The notes beneath the pieces were generated by a model. The model was given only the letters and a program-made list of their open reading frames with translations, was not told the DNA's origin and made no database searches. 61,843 nt of DNA from Methanomassiliicoccales archaeon (GTDB lineage Archaea > Thermoplasmatota > Thermoplasmata > Methanomassiliicoccales > UBA472). Where the stretch lies: the NCBI GenBank assembly GCA_028682895.1, contig JAJRAK010000037.1, positions 1-61,843 of the forward strand. The letters are read 5' to 3'. A program made the translations under genes and the position numbers. Each line of letters starts with the position of its first letter. The first letter of the stretch is position 1. Below, piece by piece: positions 33,252-42,712 of this stretch.

Positions 33252-34160
33252 CTAATCCCCGCGACCTATCTCGATCATCCTTTCCAGAGGTCTCCTGGCA
33301 GCCTCGATCATCTCCGGAGACAGCGTGATCTCAGGGGAAAGCGACTCCAACGCCTTGATGACGGAACTGATGGTGGTGCGTTTCATGTTGGGACATATAG
33401 CTTCCGGGACGGGAATGAACTTCTTCCCGGGCGCCTCTTTGCTCAGGCGATACGTCATGTCAAGCTCGGTCCCGACGATGAACTCCTGGGCCTCGCTGGA
33501 ACGGACGTACTTTATCATGCCCTCGGTGGAGGACACGTGGTCAGCGATGTCGATGACCTCGGCGGTGCACTCTGGGTGGACCATCACCTTGGCCTGAGGG
33601 TGCTGGCGCTTCAGTGTGTTGATGTCGTCGACGGTGATATTATCGTGAGTGGGACAGAATCCCGGCCATAGCAGTATCTGCTTGTTCGGATGGAATCGTT
33701 GCACGTATGCGCCCAGGTTCCGGTCCGGTACGAATATGATCTGTTCCTGCGGCATCTTTCCGACGACCTTCACGGCGTTGGACGAGGTGCAGCATACATC
33801 CGATAGCGCCTTCACCGCCGCCGAGGTGTTGACGTAAGCAACTATGGCCGCCTCAGGATACTTCTCCTTGACCATGGCGAGCTCCAGGTCGGTGCACATG
33901 GCCGACATGGGGCACATGGCGTCCGGTTCCGGGAGTATGACCTTCTTCGTCGGGGAAAGGACCTTTGCGCTCTCGGCCATGAAGTCGACGCCGCAGAATA
34001 TGATCACGTCAGCATCAGTGCTGGCAGCCTGCTGCGAGAGTCCCAGGGAGTCGCCCACGAAATCGGCGATGTCCTGCACCTCCGGCGGCTGGTAGTTATG
34101 GGCTAGGATGACCGCGTTGCGCTGCGCTTTCAGTTCCTGGATACGTTCCGCGACGTTCAT
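33252..34160 (-). CDS. nadA: Quinolinate synthase NadA
   Basis: A 302-residue quinolinate synthase in the first stage of NAD synthesis, condensing iminoaspartate with dihydroxyacetone phosphate. Three cluster cysteines are expected, seen in MCPMSAMC, WPGFCPTHDNI and ICPNMKRTT. The HNYQPPEVQDIADFVGDSLGLSQ opening and VHPECTAEVIDIAD motif are intact. The length is that of the compact archaeal type. No nadB or nadC gene is in the window. A TATA box near 34184-34194 (AAATATTTATAAGG) precedes the ATG. Confidence 0.96.
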   Translation of the reverse strand: MNVAERIQELKAQRNAVILAHNYQPPEVQDIADFVGDSLGLSQQAASTDADVIIFCGVDFMAESAKVLSPTKKVILPEPDAMCPMSAMCTDLELAMVKEKYPEAAIVAYVNTSAAVKALSDVCCTSSNAVKVVGKMPQEQIIFVPDRNLGAYVQRFHPNKQILLWPGFCPTHDNITVDDINTLKRQHPQAKVMVHPECTAEVIDIADHVSSTEGMIKYVRSSEAQEFIVGTELDMTYRLSKEAPGKKFIPVPEAICPNMKRTTISSVIKALESLSPEITLSPEMIEAARRPLERMIEIGRGD

Positions 34161-34183
34161 TTCGGCCTCTGATGAGGAGTTCC

Positions 34184-34196
34184 TTATAAATATTTA
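34184..34196 (-). promoter_or_regulatory. nadA promoter TATA box
   Basis: On the minus strand AAATATTTATAAGG lies about 25-35 bases before the nadA ATG, suggesting a leaderless or very short-leader transcript. Confidence 0.6.
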
Positions 34197-34265
34197 CGCG
34201 ACCAGCGACTAAAAATGGCGTAGATGGACGAAACGATTTTCAATCTGGCATGATATGATATCCTG

Positions 34266-35216
34266 ATGAACGCTCGCTCGGCCGATCTGGAATGGTACCT
34301 GGAAGGGGACCCTGTATTGAGGTCGGTGGTCAGAAGGGACATGCTAGGCGAAAGGACCGACGACGAGCGGATCATTGACGATCCCCGGATAAAGAGGATC
34401 GCCGAGGAGGTCATGTCCTGGCCCTGGCCACCGATATCGAGCCATAAATCGGCCGGACATCCGCTGCACAAGTTCGCCTTCCTGGCCGACCTGAGGGTGG
34501 ACCTGGAGGCCGCAGGCGGGGACCGGTTGCTGAAGGAGCTCGTTTCATCGATGGTGGACGGACTTCCGCGATTGCCGAACAAGACACCGGTCCATTTCGG
34601 CGGTTCGGGGGAGACGGAGCTGGCCTGGTCCTTGTGCGATACGCCGCTCATCTTATATTCGATGTCCCGCTGCTTCCCTTCCTTCGACGGAAAGGAGGGA
34701 ATGAGAACGATCGCGTCCATGTCACAGGACAATGGCATGCCTTGTCGGGTGTCCCCGGAGCTGGGCCGCTTCCGCGGACCTGGTCGAAAGGACGACCCCT
34801 GTCCGCTGGCGAGCCTGTATACGCTTAAGGCCATCACCCAGCTGGACCGGAAGGGGAGCGAGGGTCTGGCCAGAACGATCACGGGATCTCTGCTCTCGCT
34901 CTGGAAGGAGAGCCGGGAAAGGCATCCATACATGTTCTACATGGGAACGGACTTCAGGAAGCTGAAGCTGCCCTTCGTCTGGTACGACGTCCTGAGCGTG
35001 GCGGAGACACTGAGCTACTACCCCTGGGTCCTCAAGGACGAGCGGTTCAAGGACATGCTCTCCGTGATCTTGAACAAAAAGGACGCTGACGGGCGGTACA
35101 CGCCCGAGTCGATATGGACCAGCTGGAAGGACTTTGATTTCTGTCAAAAGAAGGGACCCTCGCGTTGGCTCACGTTCAGCGTGGAACGGATACAGCGCAG
35201 GGCGGAAGAGGTTTGA
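34266..35216 (+). CDS. Putative alpha/alpha-toroid protein of unknown function
   Basis: A 316-residue soluble protein. The opening EWYLEGDPVLRSVVRRDMLG and later helical repeats (ETLSYYPWVLKDERFKDMLSVILNKKDADGRYTPES) resemble the helical-barrel proteins sometimes mislabelled NifH-like in databases and prenyltransferase/terpenoid-cyclase-type toroids. Catalytic DxDD or QW motifs were not found. Its substrate is unknown. It is divergent from nadA. Confidence 0.6.
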   Translation: MNARSADLEWYLEGDPVLRSVVRRDMLGERTDDERIIDDPRIKRIAEEVMSWPWPPISSHKSAGHPLHKFAFLADLRVDLEAAGGDRLLKELVSSMVDGLPRLPNKTPVHFGGSGETELAWSLCDTPLILYSMSRCFPSFDGKEGMRTIASMSQDNGMPCRVSPELGRFRGPGRKDDPCPLASLYTLKAITQLDRKGSEGLARTITGSLLSLWKESRERHPYMFYMGTDFRKLKLPFVWYDVLSVAETLSYYPWVLKDERFKDMLSVILNKKDADGRYTPESIWTSWKDFDFCQKKGPSRWLTFSVERIQRRAEEV

Positions 35217-35219
35217 GGA

Positions 35220-35831
35220 TCACTTCAGCATCGCTTCCAGCTTCTTCTCCACCGCGTCCCAGTTGACGTGGTTCCAGAAGGCCTCGATGTACTTCGGCCT
35301 GAGGTTCTTATAGTCGATGTAATAGGCGTGCTCCCATACGTCCAGGTCCATCAGCACACGGAAACCGGGGATGACGTTCACATTGTGCTTCTCAACCTGC
35401 ATGATGATGGGCTTGTGCAATCCCATGCAGTATACCAGCACCGCCCATCCGGAACCTTCGGCGCTGGAGGCCGCGGCGGTGAACTCATTCTTGAAACGGT
35501 CGATGGAGCCGAACTCCTTGACCAGTTCCTCCTTCAACCTTCCGTGGGGCTCACCGCCCTTGCCGGCCGGTGCCAGTGTCTCCCAGAAGACCGAATGCAA
35601 GTAGTGGCCGCCTATCTGGAAGGACAGCTCCTTATCGATGGCCTTCATGTCCAGGTCGGCGTTCTCCGCCCTGGCCTTCTCCAACTTGTCCAGGATTGCG
35701 TTGGCGCCGTTCACGTAGGCGGCATGATGTTTGGTATGATGGACGGTCAACTGCTCCTCGCTCAAGAACGGGACGAGGTCCTTGTATCCGTAGGCGAGCT
35801 TCGGCAGCTCGTATCTCTTAGCCTGTTCCAT
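35220..35831 (-). CDS. sod: Superoxide dismutase (Fe/Mn type)
   Basis: A 203-residue Fe/Mn superoxide dismutase. The metal ligands are the first histidine in [11 protein letters not shown] near residue 30, the second in [10 protein letters not shown] near 75, and D and H in [16 protein letters not shown] near 160. The substrate-channel tyrosine in HHAAYV and tryptophans FWNHVNW are intact. It detoxifies superoxide in the cytoplasm and fits a set with hemerythrin-like and flavoprotein genes in this genome. Metal preference is not decided by sequence alone. Confidence 0.96.
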   Translation of the reverse strand: MEQAKRYELPKLAYGYKDLVPFLSEEQLTVHHTKHHAAYVNGANAILDKLEKARAENADLDMKAIDKELSFQIGGHYLHSVFWETLAPAGKGGEPHGRLKEELVKEFGSIDRFKNEFTAAASSAEGSGWAVLVYCMGLHKPIIMQVEKHNVNVIPGFRVLMDLDVWEHAYYIDYKNLRPKYIEAFWNHVNWDAVEKKLEAMLK

Positions 35832-35931
35832 GTGATTACTCCTGCAATATCATCGCAGCTCGTGATTCATAACGATTGCGGTCCATGCCAACTAATTATT
35901 ATTCCACGTCATATTCCACCCTGAGGAGAAG

Positions 35932-36312
35932 ATGTCGAGCAAGCGAGAGGATCTGGCCTCGAGGTACTTCAATTGCAGCGAACGGGAAAGGGCTGTCTTC
36001 GAGGCGGGAATTAAGCTGGGGACGATATATCACCAGTTCGTCGGCACCCCGGTGGCCGCGGCCAACGTGGAGATACTGGAGCGGGCGATCGAGGACGGCG
36101 TGCGCGTTCAACCGTTCGTCAAGGACGTCAAGGTCGCCATTTCCAGAGAGGCGCTCCGCCGCAAGAAGGACGAGTTCGACTATCAGACCCTCACCGGCAA
36201 CATGATGAACGTGGAGCTCACCGTGGCCGTGGGCGGGACCACCGTCATCGCTGCCATGGACTTCAAGGACGACCTCCACTATCCCCTGATGTATGTTAAG
36301 GAGATCGACTAG
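35932..36312 (+). CDS. mptD: Archaeal dihydroneopterin aldolase MptD
   Basis: A 126-residue protein matching the archaeal MptD family: ERERAVFEAGIKLGTIYHQFVGTPVAAANV, then the C-terminal VAVGGTTVIAAMDFKDDLHYPLMYVKEI. MptD cleaves dihydroneopterin in the tetrahydromethanopterin/folate pathway. The start ATG follows a CCTGAGGAGAAG ribosome site. Presence suggests an archaeon that makes a pterin cofactor of the methanopterin type. It is divergent from the superoxide dismutase gene. Confidence 0.88.
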   Translation: MSSKREDLASRYFNCSERERAVFEAGIKLGTIYHQFVGTPVAAANVEILERAIEDGVRVQPFVKDVKVAISREALRRKKDEFDYQTLTGNMMNVELTVAVGGTTVIAAMDFKDDLHYPLMYVKEID

Positions 36313-36460
36313 TTCATTTATCCGATCATTTATATTATAGATACTGGAACCAAGCAAATACCCAGTCTTCCGTTATCGAGAAAGGTAATTAAGCTAGGAT
36401 GCCGTTACAGGGATTCCAATGCATCGACGATGTGTGATGCTTTGATATTCGGTGAAATTG

Positions 36461-37003
36461 ATGAACAATATCAAGATCGGTATTACTGGACTTCCTAGCG
36501 CGGGCAAGACCAACACGCTCATACAAGTCATAAAGATGCTCGAGGAGGAAGGACACAAGGTCGGTGGCATGATCACCGAACCGATCCTGGACGATAAGAA
36601 GAGGAGCGGCCTCTACGTCATCGATTGGATGACCAAGCAGAAAGGTGTCCTGGCCGCTACCGACATTCAGAGCAAGTTCATGGTAGGCAAGTACGGCATC
36701 GACCTGGACGTCCTGCAGGACATAGGGGTGCAAGCATTGGTCAACGCCTGCGAGAACGCCGACATCATCGTCATCGACGAGGTCGGGAAGATCGAGGTGG
36801 AGAGCGAGAAGTTCCGCGACGCCGTGAAGGAGGCGTTGAAGACCGAGAAGCCCATGCTCCTCACCTTGCATAAGAAGTCCAGGAACCCGTTGCTGCAAGA
36901 TATTAGACGGCGCGATGATGTACGTATCTTGGAAGTGACGCCGATAAACAGAAACCTTTTGCCCTATAAGATCATGAAGCTTTTGAAGGGCGAGCTGTTG
37001 TGA
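36461..37003 (+). CDS. THEP1-type nucleoside triphosphatase
   Basis: A 180-residue P-loop NTPase starting at ATG 36461 after GGTGAAATTG. Walker A is ITGLPSAGKTNT and Walker B IIVIDEVGKIEVES, diagnostic of the THEP1 family (archaeal and human NTPase 1) that hydrolyses nucleoside triphosphates slowly. The C-terminus is basic. Its stop overlaps the GTG start of trm1 (37000) by four bases, so the two form an operon. The role is not established. Confidence 0.92.
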   Translation: MNNIKIGITGLPSAGKTNTLIQVIKMLEEEGHKVGGMITEPILDDKKRSGLYVIDWMTKQKGVLAATDIQSKFMVGKYGIDLDVLQDIGVQALVNACENADIIVIDEVGKIEVESEKFRDAVKEALKTEKPMLLTLHKKSRNPLLQDIRRRDDVRILEVTPINRNLLPYKIMKLLKGELL

Positions 37004-38097
37004 ATTTGGAAGGTTGTAGCATCGTCGAAGGGAGCACGGAGCTTTTCGTTCCCTCGATCATTTCTGAGAAGGGGCCGGGCAAGATCCAGGGACGCGTCTT
37101 CTTCAACAGGCAGATGGCGTTCAACCGTGACGTTTCCGTCGCCCTATTCAGTTCTATCATCAGACCCCGCAAGTGCCTGGACGCCATGGCGGCGACCGGG
37201 GCCCGCGGGATTCGCATATGCAAAGAAGCGAAGGGCGATTACCGTTTCATCATCAATGACCGGGATTCGCTCGCCTGCGAATATATCCAGAAGAACATCG
37301 AACTTAACGGTCTGGACAACGCGGAGTGCGTGAACTCGGACCTCAGATGCCTACTGGCCGGAGAGGTCTTCGATTACATAGACCTGGACCCGTTCGGCAC
37401 ACCCATCCCCTTCGTTCCCGCGGCCTTGCAGGGCATGTCCCGACGAGGTACACTGGCCGTCACAGCGACGGACACCGCCTCTTTATCAGGCACCCACCCG
37501 GGCAAGTGCCGGCGCCGCTATCTCGCCAACAGTCAGCGCAGCCCGTTCCTGCACGAGAGCGGACTGCGCATCATGATCGGCACCATCGTCCGCATGGCGG
37601 CGCAGGAGGACAAGGGCGTGAAGCCCCTGCTCTGCTACTATGCCGACCATTACTTCCGCCTCTTCCTGAAGGTCAAGGACGGCGCCGGGGAGGCGGACCG
37701 ATCGCTCGCCCAGCTGGGGTTCATGTCCTATGACCGGAACACCGGGGAACGCAAGGTGGGCGAGGGTGAAATAGGTCCGCTATGGCTCGGCCCGCTGATG
37801 GACCACGAGTCCGTGTCCGAAGTGAATGTGCCCGAAGGATTGGCATGCCAGGAACGGACCGCTCAGCACTTCGAGATATGGAAGGAGGAGCTGGACGTTC
37901 CATTCTACTATGAGACGAACGAGATAGCCGCCATGCTCAAGCTATCCCCTCCGGGAAGGGAAGAGCTCATCGAGGCCATGACGTCGATAGGCAAGGTCTC
38001 GCGCACCAATTTCTCTCCGACCGGGTTCCGTACTGATCGCCCGTTGGAGGAGGTCCTGGAAGCATTCCGTGCCGCCTGCCGTTCCTGCCAGGTATGA
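37000..38097 (+). CDS. trm1: tRNA (guanine(26)-N2)-dimethyltransferase
   Basis: A 365-residue archaeal Trm1 that dimethylates G26 (in the hinge of the tRNA) using S-adenosylmethionine. The SAM site is DAMAATGARGIRI near residue 65 and the catalytic DPFGTP motif near 130 (DLDPFGTPIPF). The N-terminal EGSTELFVP and C-terminal RTNFSPTGFRTD regions are intact. A GTG start overlaps the THEP1 stop. The next gene, purA, starts 83 bases downstream with its own TATA-like region. Confidence 0.95.
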   Translation: MNLEGCSIVEGSTELFVPSIISEKGPGKIQGRVFFNRQMAFNRDVSVALFSSIIRPRKCLDAMAATGARGIRICKEAKGDYRFIINDRDSLACEYIQKNIELNGLDNAECVNSDLRCLLAGEVFDYIDLDPFGTPIPFVPAALQGMSRRGTLAVTATDTASLSGTHPGKCRRRYLANSQRSPFLHESGLRIMIGTIVRMAAQEDKGVKPLLCYYADHYFRLFLKVKDGAGEADRSLAQLGFMSYDRNTGERKVGEGEIGPLWLGPLMDHESVSEVNVPEGLACQERTAQHFEIWKEELDVPFYYETNEIAAMLKLSPPGREELIEAMTSIGKVSRTNFSPTGFRTDRPLEEVLEAFRAACRSCQV

Positions 38098-38179
38098 GCG
38101 GCGGCGTGACATTGTACAAAAAAGATGCCAGGAAAGAAGGGTTTATCTATATTGCCCCGATTGGTTAGTAAGTGAGAGA

Positions 38180-39469
38180 ATGCCGAGCATAGCCGTCATC
38201 GGTGCCCAGTGGGGAGACGAGGGCAAGGGCAAGATCACTGATTATGAGGCAGGAAAGGCCGACATGGTCGTCCGCTATCAGGGCGGGTCTAATGCCGGTC
38301 ACACTATCAAGGTGGGCGAGGAGGTCTTCGCCCTTCACATCCTTCCTTCGGGGATAGTCCGTAAGGGCGTTGTGAACGTGATAGGCAATGGCGTCATCGT
38401 CGACCTGATATCCCTGGACAGGGAGATAGCCGACCTTGAATCGCGCGGCCACTCCGTCGAGGGGCTGAAGATCTCCGACCGGGCCAACATCATCCTTAAT
38501 TGGCATCGTCTGTTGGATGGAGCCGAGGAACGCCTCAGGGGAAAGAAGGGTGTCGGCACCACCGGCAAGGGCATCGGGCCTTGTTATTCGGACAAGATAG
38601 CTCGCAGCGGCATACGAATGGGCGATCTGCTCGACAGGGAACTGCTCGAGGAGCGCCTGGACACCGTGATGCCCATGAAGCTCAAGACCATGGAGATGCT
38701 CGAAGTGCGCCTGGCCCAGAATCACGATGAGCTCCTCTCCGAACTGCTCGCCTACGGCAAGAAGTACAGCAAGATCATCACCGACACCTCCGTACTGGTG
38801 AACGATGCTTTGGACAGTGGCAAGAACGTTCTTTTCGAGGGTGCACAGGGAACGATGCTGGACATCGATCACGGCACTTATCCTTTCGTCACGTCGTCCA
38901 ACTGTGTGGCCGGGGCCATATGCACCGGCGCAGGCGTGGGACCGAAGCGCGTGGACGAGATCATGGGAGTTCTGAAGGCATACACGACCCGCGTGGGAGC
39001 AGGCCCGTTCCCGACCGAGCTGAACGACGATACTGGCAAGATGCTCCTTACCGTGGGCGGGGAGTACGGGACGACCACGGGAAGGGCGCGCCGGTGCGGA
39101 TGGCTCGATCTATTGGTCGTTGAGCATGCCGCCCGCCTCAATGGGCTGACGCAGTTCGCCGTCACCAAGCTGGACGTCATGAACGATATGAAGAAGATCA
39201 AGGTCGCCGTGGCGTATGATGTGGACGGAAAACGCCTGGAGCACTTCCCCGGTAACTTCAAGATGCTGGAGAGGGCCGTTCCCGTCTACGAGGAGATGGA
39301 CGGTTGGAAGGGATGGAAGGCGGACGAGACCATGGAGGTCGTCCGCGGTGGGTATGAGGCGCTGCCGAAGGAGATGCGCCAGTATATCAGCTACATAGAG
39401 AAGAGGTCCAAGGTCCCGGTCAGGATCATCAGCATCGGCAAGGGTCGGGAAGAGACCATCAGGCGGTAA
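38180..39469 (+). CDS. purA: Adenylosuccinate synthetase
   Basis: A 429-residue synthetase that joins IMP with aspartate using GTP in AMP synthesis. It begins with MPSIAVIGAQWGDEGKGK, and the GTP loop GDEGKGK is intact; the IMP-binding loop KGVGTTGKGIGPCY near residue 130 and NELNDDTGK region follow. The frame extends upstream into the trm1 end; the ATG 38180 matches family N-termini. A TATA-like TTTATCTATATTG lies near 38140-38152. Confidence 0.97.
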   Translation: MPSIAVIGAQWGDEGKGKITDYEAGKADMVVRYQGGSNAGHTIKVGEEVFALHILPSGIVRKGVVNVIGNGVIVDLISLDREIADLESRGHSVEGLKISDRANIILNWHRLLDGAEERLRGKKGVGTTGKGIGPCYSDKIARSGIRMGDLLDRELLEERLDTVMPMKLKTMEMLEVRLAQNHDELLSELLAYGKKYSKIITDTSVLVNDALDSGKNVLFEGAQGTMLDIDHGTYPFVTSSNCVAGAICTGAGVGPKRVDEIMGVLKAYTTRVGAGPFPTELNDDTGKMLLTVGGEYGTTTGRARRCGWLDLLVVEHAARLNGLTQFAVTKLDVMNDMKKIKVAVAYDVDGKRLEHFPGNFKMLERAVPVYEEMDGWKGWKADETMEVVRGGYEALPKEMRQYISYIEKRSKVPVRIISIGKGREETIRR

Positions 39470-39475
39470 CGATGA

Positions 39476-39877
39476 TCAGTCGGTGATCTTTCGATCCCTG
39501 TACTCCATCAGCCCAAGGTAGTTTCCATCGATGTCCTGGACTATGGCGAAGAATGCGAAGTCGAGCATCGGCCTCTTTTCCCGAACGAGCGCGCCGCCGT
39601 TCTGAAGCACCTTGGCCACGGTATCGTCTATGGACATCACCTCCAGTTCCAGGAAGGTGGTGCCTATGCCGTGCGTCCCTTTGCGGAAGAGGCCGCCGTT
39701 TATCGCCCCGCACGATATCGGTTCACCGCTCTCATCGACCTCGGTGGTACCGACCCGGTGGAAATCCCCGCCGCTTCCCAGGACCGGCTCGATCTCCCAC
39801 CCAAAGACGCGACGGTAGAACTCGCCCGCCCCCTTCATATCAAGGACCGGGATGTTGAACGACCTTACCTTGTCCAT
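39476..39877 (-). CDS. VOC-family (glyoxalase/bleomycin resistance-like) protein
   Basis: A 133-residue protein with the paired beta-alpha-beta-beta-beta units of the VOC superfamily: RSFNIPVLDMKGAGEFYRRVFGW and FFAIVQDIDGNYLGLMEYRD (the metal Glu lies in LMEYRD). Members are lyases, dioxygenases or binding proteins; the substrate is unknown. It is convergent with purA, with six bases between the stops. Confidence 0.87.
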   Translation of the reverse strand: MDKVRSFNIPVLDMKGAGEFYRRVFGWEIEPVLGSGGDFHRVGTTEVDESGEPISCGAINGGLFRKGTHGIGTTFLELEVMSIDDTVAKVLQNGGALVREKRPMLDFAFFAIVQDIDGNYLGLMEYRDRKITD

Positions 39878-39950
39878 TGGTCAACTCCGAAAGAGATATC
39901 CTCGTCTCTTCTATTTTCTTGTTGATACGGCGCCGTCGAACATCCGTTCA

Positions 39951-40538
39951 TTACATCCATTTCAGTATTATGGGCTCGTTCCTCGGGGTAACGCCGGTGT
40001 CCTTGAGGGGATGACCGAACACCAACTGGGCCATGAGCTTGTGGTCCGCAGGGACGTTCAGTTCCTTCAATACCTGCTGGTCCTTACCTAGCGGCGAAGC
40101 GAAACCTACCCAGCAGCTGCCCAGTCCCATGGAGTGCGCCGCAAGCATCATGTTCTCCGCACATACGGCGCTGTCCTGCTCAGGGGTCATGGAACAGGGG
40201 GCGGTAAAGATCAGAACGAGACAAGGGGCACCGAAGAACATATCGTACTTCGGGTCGTCCATCATCCTCTTCAGGTGCTTGAGGTTCTCGAGGCCCGGTG
40301 GATTCTCATCTATCTGAGCGGCCAGGTGACCACTGAACATCTTCTTGGCAATGGAGTTGTACCTGTTCATGGCGCCCTTATCGGTGATGACCGCGAACCT
40401 GAGCGGCTGTATGTTGCATCCGTTCGGCGCCCTCACCCCGCAACCGAGGATTTCTTTGATCTCCTGTTCGCTGAGAGGACCGGGAGCATAGCTACGTACT
40501 GACCTGCGGGAATTGATGACGTTCATGACCTCGTTCAT
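39951..40538 (-). CDS. Nitroreductase-family flavoprotein
   Basis: A 195-residue FMN-binding protein. The N-terminus NSRRSVRSYAPGPLSEQEIKEIL is the FMN phosphate site, GVRAPNGCNIQPLRFAVITD the nicotinamide side, and LAAHSMGLGSCWVGF the other flavin contact. It is a short member of the family with typical domains and is expected to reduce nitro or quinone compounds using NAD(P)H. It stands alone on its strand. Confidence 0.9.
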   Translation of the reverse strand: MNEVMNVINSRRSVRSYAPGPLSEQEIKEILGCGVRAPNGCNIQPLRFAVITDKGAMNRYNSIAKKMFSGHLAAQIDENPPGLENLKHLKRMMDDPKYDMFFGAPCLVLIFTAPCSMTPEQDSAVCAENMMLAAHSMGLGSCWVGFASPLGKDQQVLKELNVPADHKLMAQLVFGHPLKDTGVTPRNEPIILKWM

Positions 40539-40702
40539 TCGAATTGCCTTCGATAGATGAACGGAAATTTGAGAGATAAGCTTTCATGCCGACCTAGGTG
40601 AGGATCACGACATCGGTTGAAAAGGCGCATACGTAGATTGTATTGGACCAGACAATCAGATACCGCCCTAGAGAGAATCAAAAATGAACCTCGCATCGAT
40701 GG

Positions 40703-40713
40703 TTTTTATATAA
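40703..40713 (+). promoter_or_regulatory. TATA box of the histidine kinase gene
   Basis: TTTTTATATAA at 40703-40713 places the transcription start near 40734, which coincides with an in-frame GTG followed by the family-like protein start. A leaderless transcript is likely. Confidence 0.6.
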
Positions 40714-40733
40714 CGATATGTTGTCGACCGAAG

Positions 40734-42446
40734 GTGGCCAATTTCGATGCGGGTTTTCATATCGATGCATTGACCGCAGTGTCAGCGATAGTCATCGTCA
40801 TCACCACGATCGTCATCGCCCTATGCTATCTTACCATGACAGGGAGCAAGAACCGCTTCCGTCTGGCGTTCATCGCTCTAATGCTGTCGGAAGAGACGAT
40901 CGCCATCGGGTACATGATGGGAGTGGTGGCTGAAAGCCTTGAGTTGAAATATTTTTGCAATCTCATCGAATATCTAGGATATCTGGGAGCACCAGTGTTC
41001 TTCCTGATATTCGTCCTGCTTTACACACATAGTAAGTTCGCAACGAAACGGAGCATCTCTTTGCTCTTCATAGCACCGATCGCGTTCATGGTCATTATCG
41101 CTACGAACTATCACCATCATCTTTACTATTACGTTACTGACGACCCGCAAGGACCTTTCAGCACCTTCTATGCCGAGAACGGTCCTCTGTTCGTCGTCTT
41201 TGGCATTTACACGCTGATGATGATCGTTACCGTCATCTTCATTCTCGCCAGGTATTATCTGAGGATGCCGAAGGCCTACAAGACAGGCGTGATGTTCGTC
41301 ATGTCCTATGCATTGATATCCCTGACCAGCGTCCTTCTGTATTACATCTCGGGGGAGGTCGTCCCGAGCGGACTGGTCATCACCACCGGACTGATCATTG
41401 GCAGTATACCGCTCTTTATCGGGGCCTCGCGGTTCGAATTGTTCCAGGTATTACCATTCGCCAACCGAGAGCTGATGGACAACATGCAGGACAGCGTCAT
41501 CGTTCTGGATGAGAACGATAATGTGCTTTTCATAAACAAGACGGCAGAGAAGCTCACTGGAGCGAACTTGGAAGGTGCGCATCGCCATCATGTGTCCCGG
41601 ATACTTCCCTTATTCCCGGTAGGATCGTTCGTCCTGTCAGATGATGAGGCATCATCGCCCATATCGAACCTGAAGGTCGGTGATCGGCATTATGAGCTGA
41701 CACTTACCCCTATCAAGAAGGCGAACAAGGCGCCACTGGGAAAACTCGTGCTCATCAGGGATGTGACCCCCACCAAGCAGGCGGAGGAGGAGGCTCGGAG
41801 AGCGAACGAGACCCTGGAGATCTTAAATGGGTTCACTAGGCATGACATCAAGAACCAATTGATGGTGCTGGAAGGGCATCTCAGCCTGATCCAATTGAAG
41901 AGCACGGAACCGGTATTGGCAAGGCATATCGCGGCCGCAATGACGTCTGGACATAACATCAGCAAGCAGTTGCAGCTCGCCTATGAATATCAGGAGCTGG
42001 GGAAGAGGGCCGAGACCTGGCAGTCCCTTCAAACGGTGTGTGTCAACGTCCAACGCCTGATCAATATCGGAGAGGTGAAACTGGTCTTGAACACAGGGGA
42101 CGCCATGATATTGGCCGATCCACTGTTCTCGAACGTCATCGTCAACCTTGTGACCAATTCCCTGATGCATGGGGAGAATGTCACTGTCATCACGATAACC
42201 GCCTCGGAGTTCGAGGACCACCTGGAGATCATCTATCAGGACAATGGCGTGGGCATCGTGGATGATTATAAGAGGATAATATTCGAAAAGGGCGTAGGTA
42301 AGAACACCGGGTTGGGCCTCCACCTCGTCCGGATGATCTTGGACATCGGCGGGATGAGCATAATCGAGGACGGCGTGGCCGGAGAGGGTGTCAGGTTCCG
42401 CATTTCCGTTCCCATAGGCAAGTATCGCCTGCCTGATAAAAGATGA
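40734..42446 (+). CDS. Membrane sensor histidine kinase with seven-helix N-terminus and PAS domain
   Basis: A protein of about 570 residues from GTG 40734. The first 240 residues have seven hydrophobic segments of the histidine-kinase N-terminal 7TM type. A PAS domain follows (residues about 245-345, MQDSVIVLDENDNVLFINKTAEKL), then the phosphoacceptor histidine H370 in TRHDIKNQL and a HATPase domain with N-box NLVTNSLMHG and G-boxes DNGVGI and GLGLHLV. Such kinases phosphorylate response regulators; none is next to it, so it is an orphan here. The frame extends 39 codons upstream without support. Confidence 0.9.
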   Translation: MANFDAGFHIDALTAVSAIVIVITTIVIALCYLTMTGSKNRFRLAFIALMLSEETIAIGYMMGVVAESLELKYFCNLIEYLGYLGAPVFFLIFVLLYTHSKFATKRSISLLFIAPIAFMVIIATNYHHHLYYYVTDDPQGPFSTFYAENGPLFVVFGIYTLMMIVTVIFILARYYLRMPKAYKTGVMFVMSYALISLTSVLLYYISGEVVPSGLVITTGLIIGSIPLFIGASRFELFQVLPFANRELMDNMQDSVIVLDENDNVLFINKTAEKLTGANLEGAHRHHVSRILPLFPVGSFVLSDDEASSPISNLKVGDRHYELTLTPIKKANKAPLGKLVLIRDVTPTKQAEEEARRANETLEILNGFTRHDIKNQLMVLEGHLSLIQLKSTEPVLARHIAAAMTSGHNISKQLQLAYEYQELGKRAETWQSLQTVCVNVQRLINIGEVKLVLNTGDAMILADPLFSNVIVNLVTNSLMHGENVTVITITASEFEDHLEIIYQDNGVGIVDDYKRIIFEKGVGKNTGLGLHLVRMILDIGGMSIIEDGVAGEGVRFRISVPIGKYRLPDKR

Positions 42447-42571
42447 GGGTCTAGAACGGACCGGTTGAGCGGGCGTACAAGAAATTAGATCCTTTTCAGA
42501 GAATTGAGATCTGAAGCTCGATGAATGTTACGGGGCACCTCCCAACAATTGGATGGAGAGACGGTATTGCG

Positions 42572-42596
42572 GGAGAACCATGGATAGTTGTTCTCC
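42572..42596. repeat. Hairpin after the histidine kinase gene
   Basis: GGAGAAC and GTTCTCC, separated by 11 bases, form a perfect seven-base stem about 125 bases after the kinase stop. The whole 42447-42712 spacer holds no convincing gene; besides this hairpin and the one at 42670 I see nothing in it. Confidence 0.4.
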
Positions 42597-42669
42597 GATC
42601 ATTGGATCTACCTTTGGTATGAAGGCGCGTTGACGTAAGGTATGAGAATGTAAGAAAAAGAGTAAGGGA

Positions 42670-42686
42670 GTGGCCGGCCGGGCCAC
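42670..42686 (-). terminator. Hairpin plus T-rich run, likely terminator of the Q-rich protein gene
   Basis: On the minus strand GTGGCC(CGGCC)GGCCAC lies about 27 bases past the stop at 42713, followed by CTCCCTTACTCTTTTTCTTAC. Archaeal termination mainly relies on T-runs; the TTTTT fits that. Confidence 0.5.
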
Positions 42687-42712
42687 CTTAAAGGATTTTA
42701 AGCTTCAAACGG

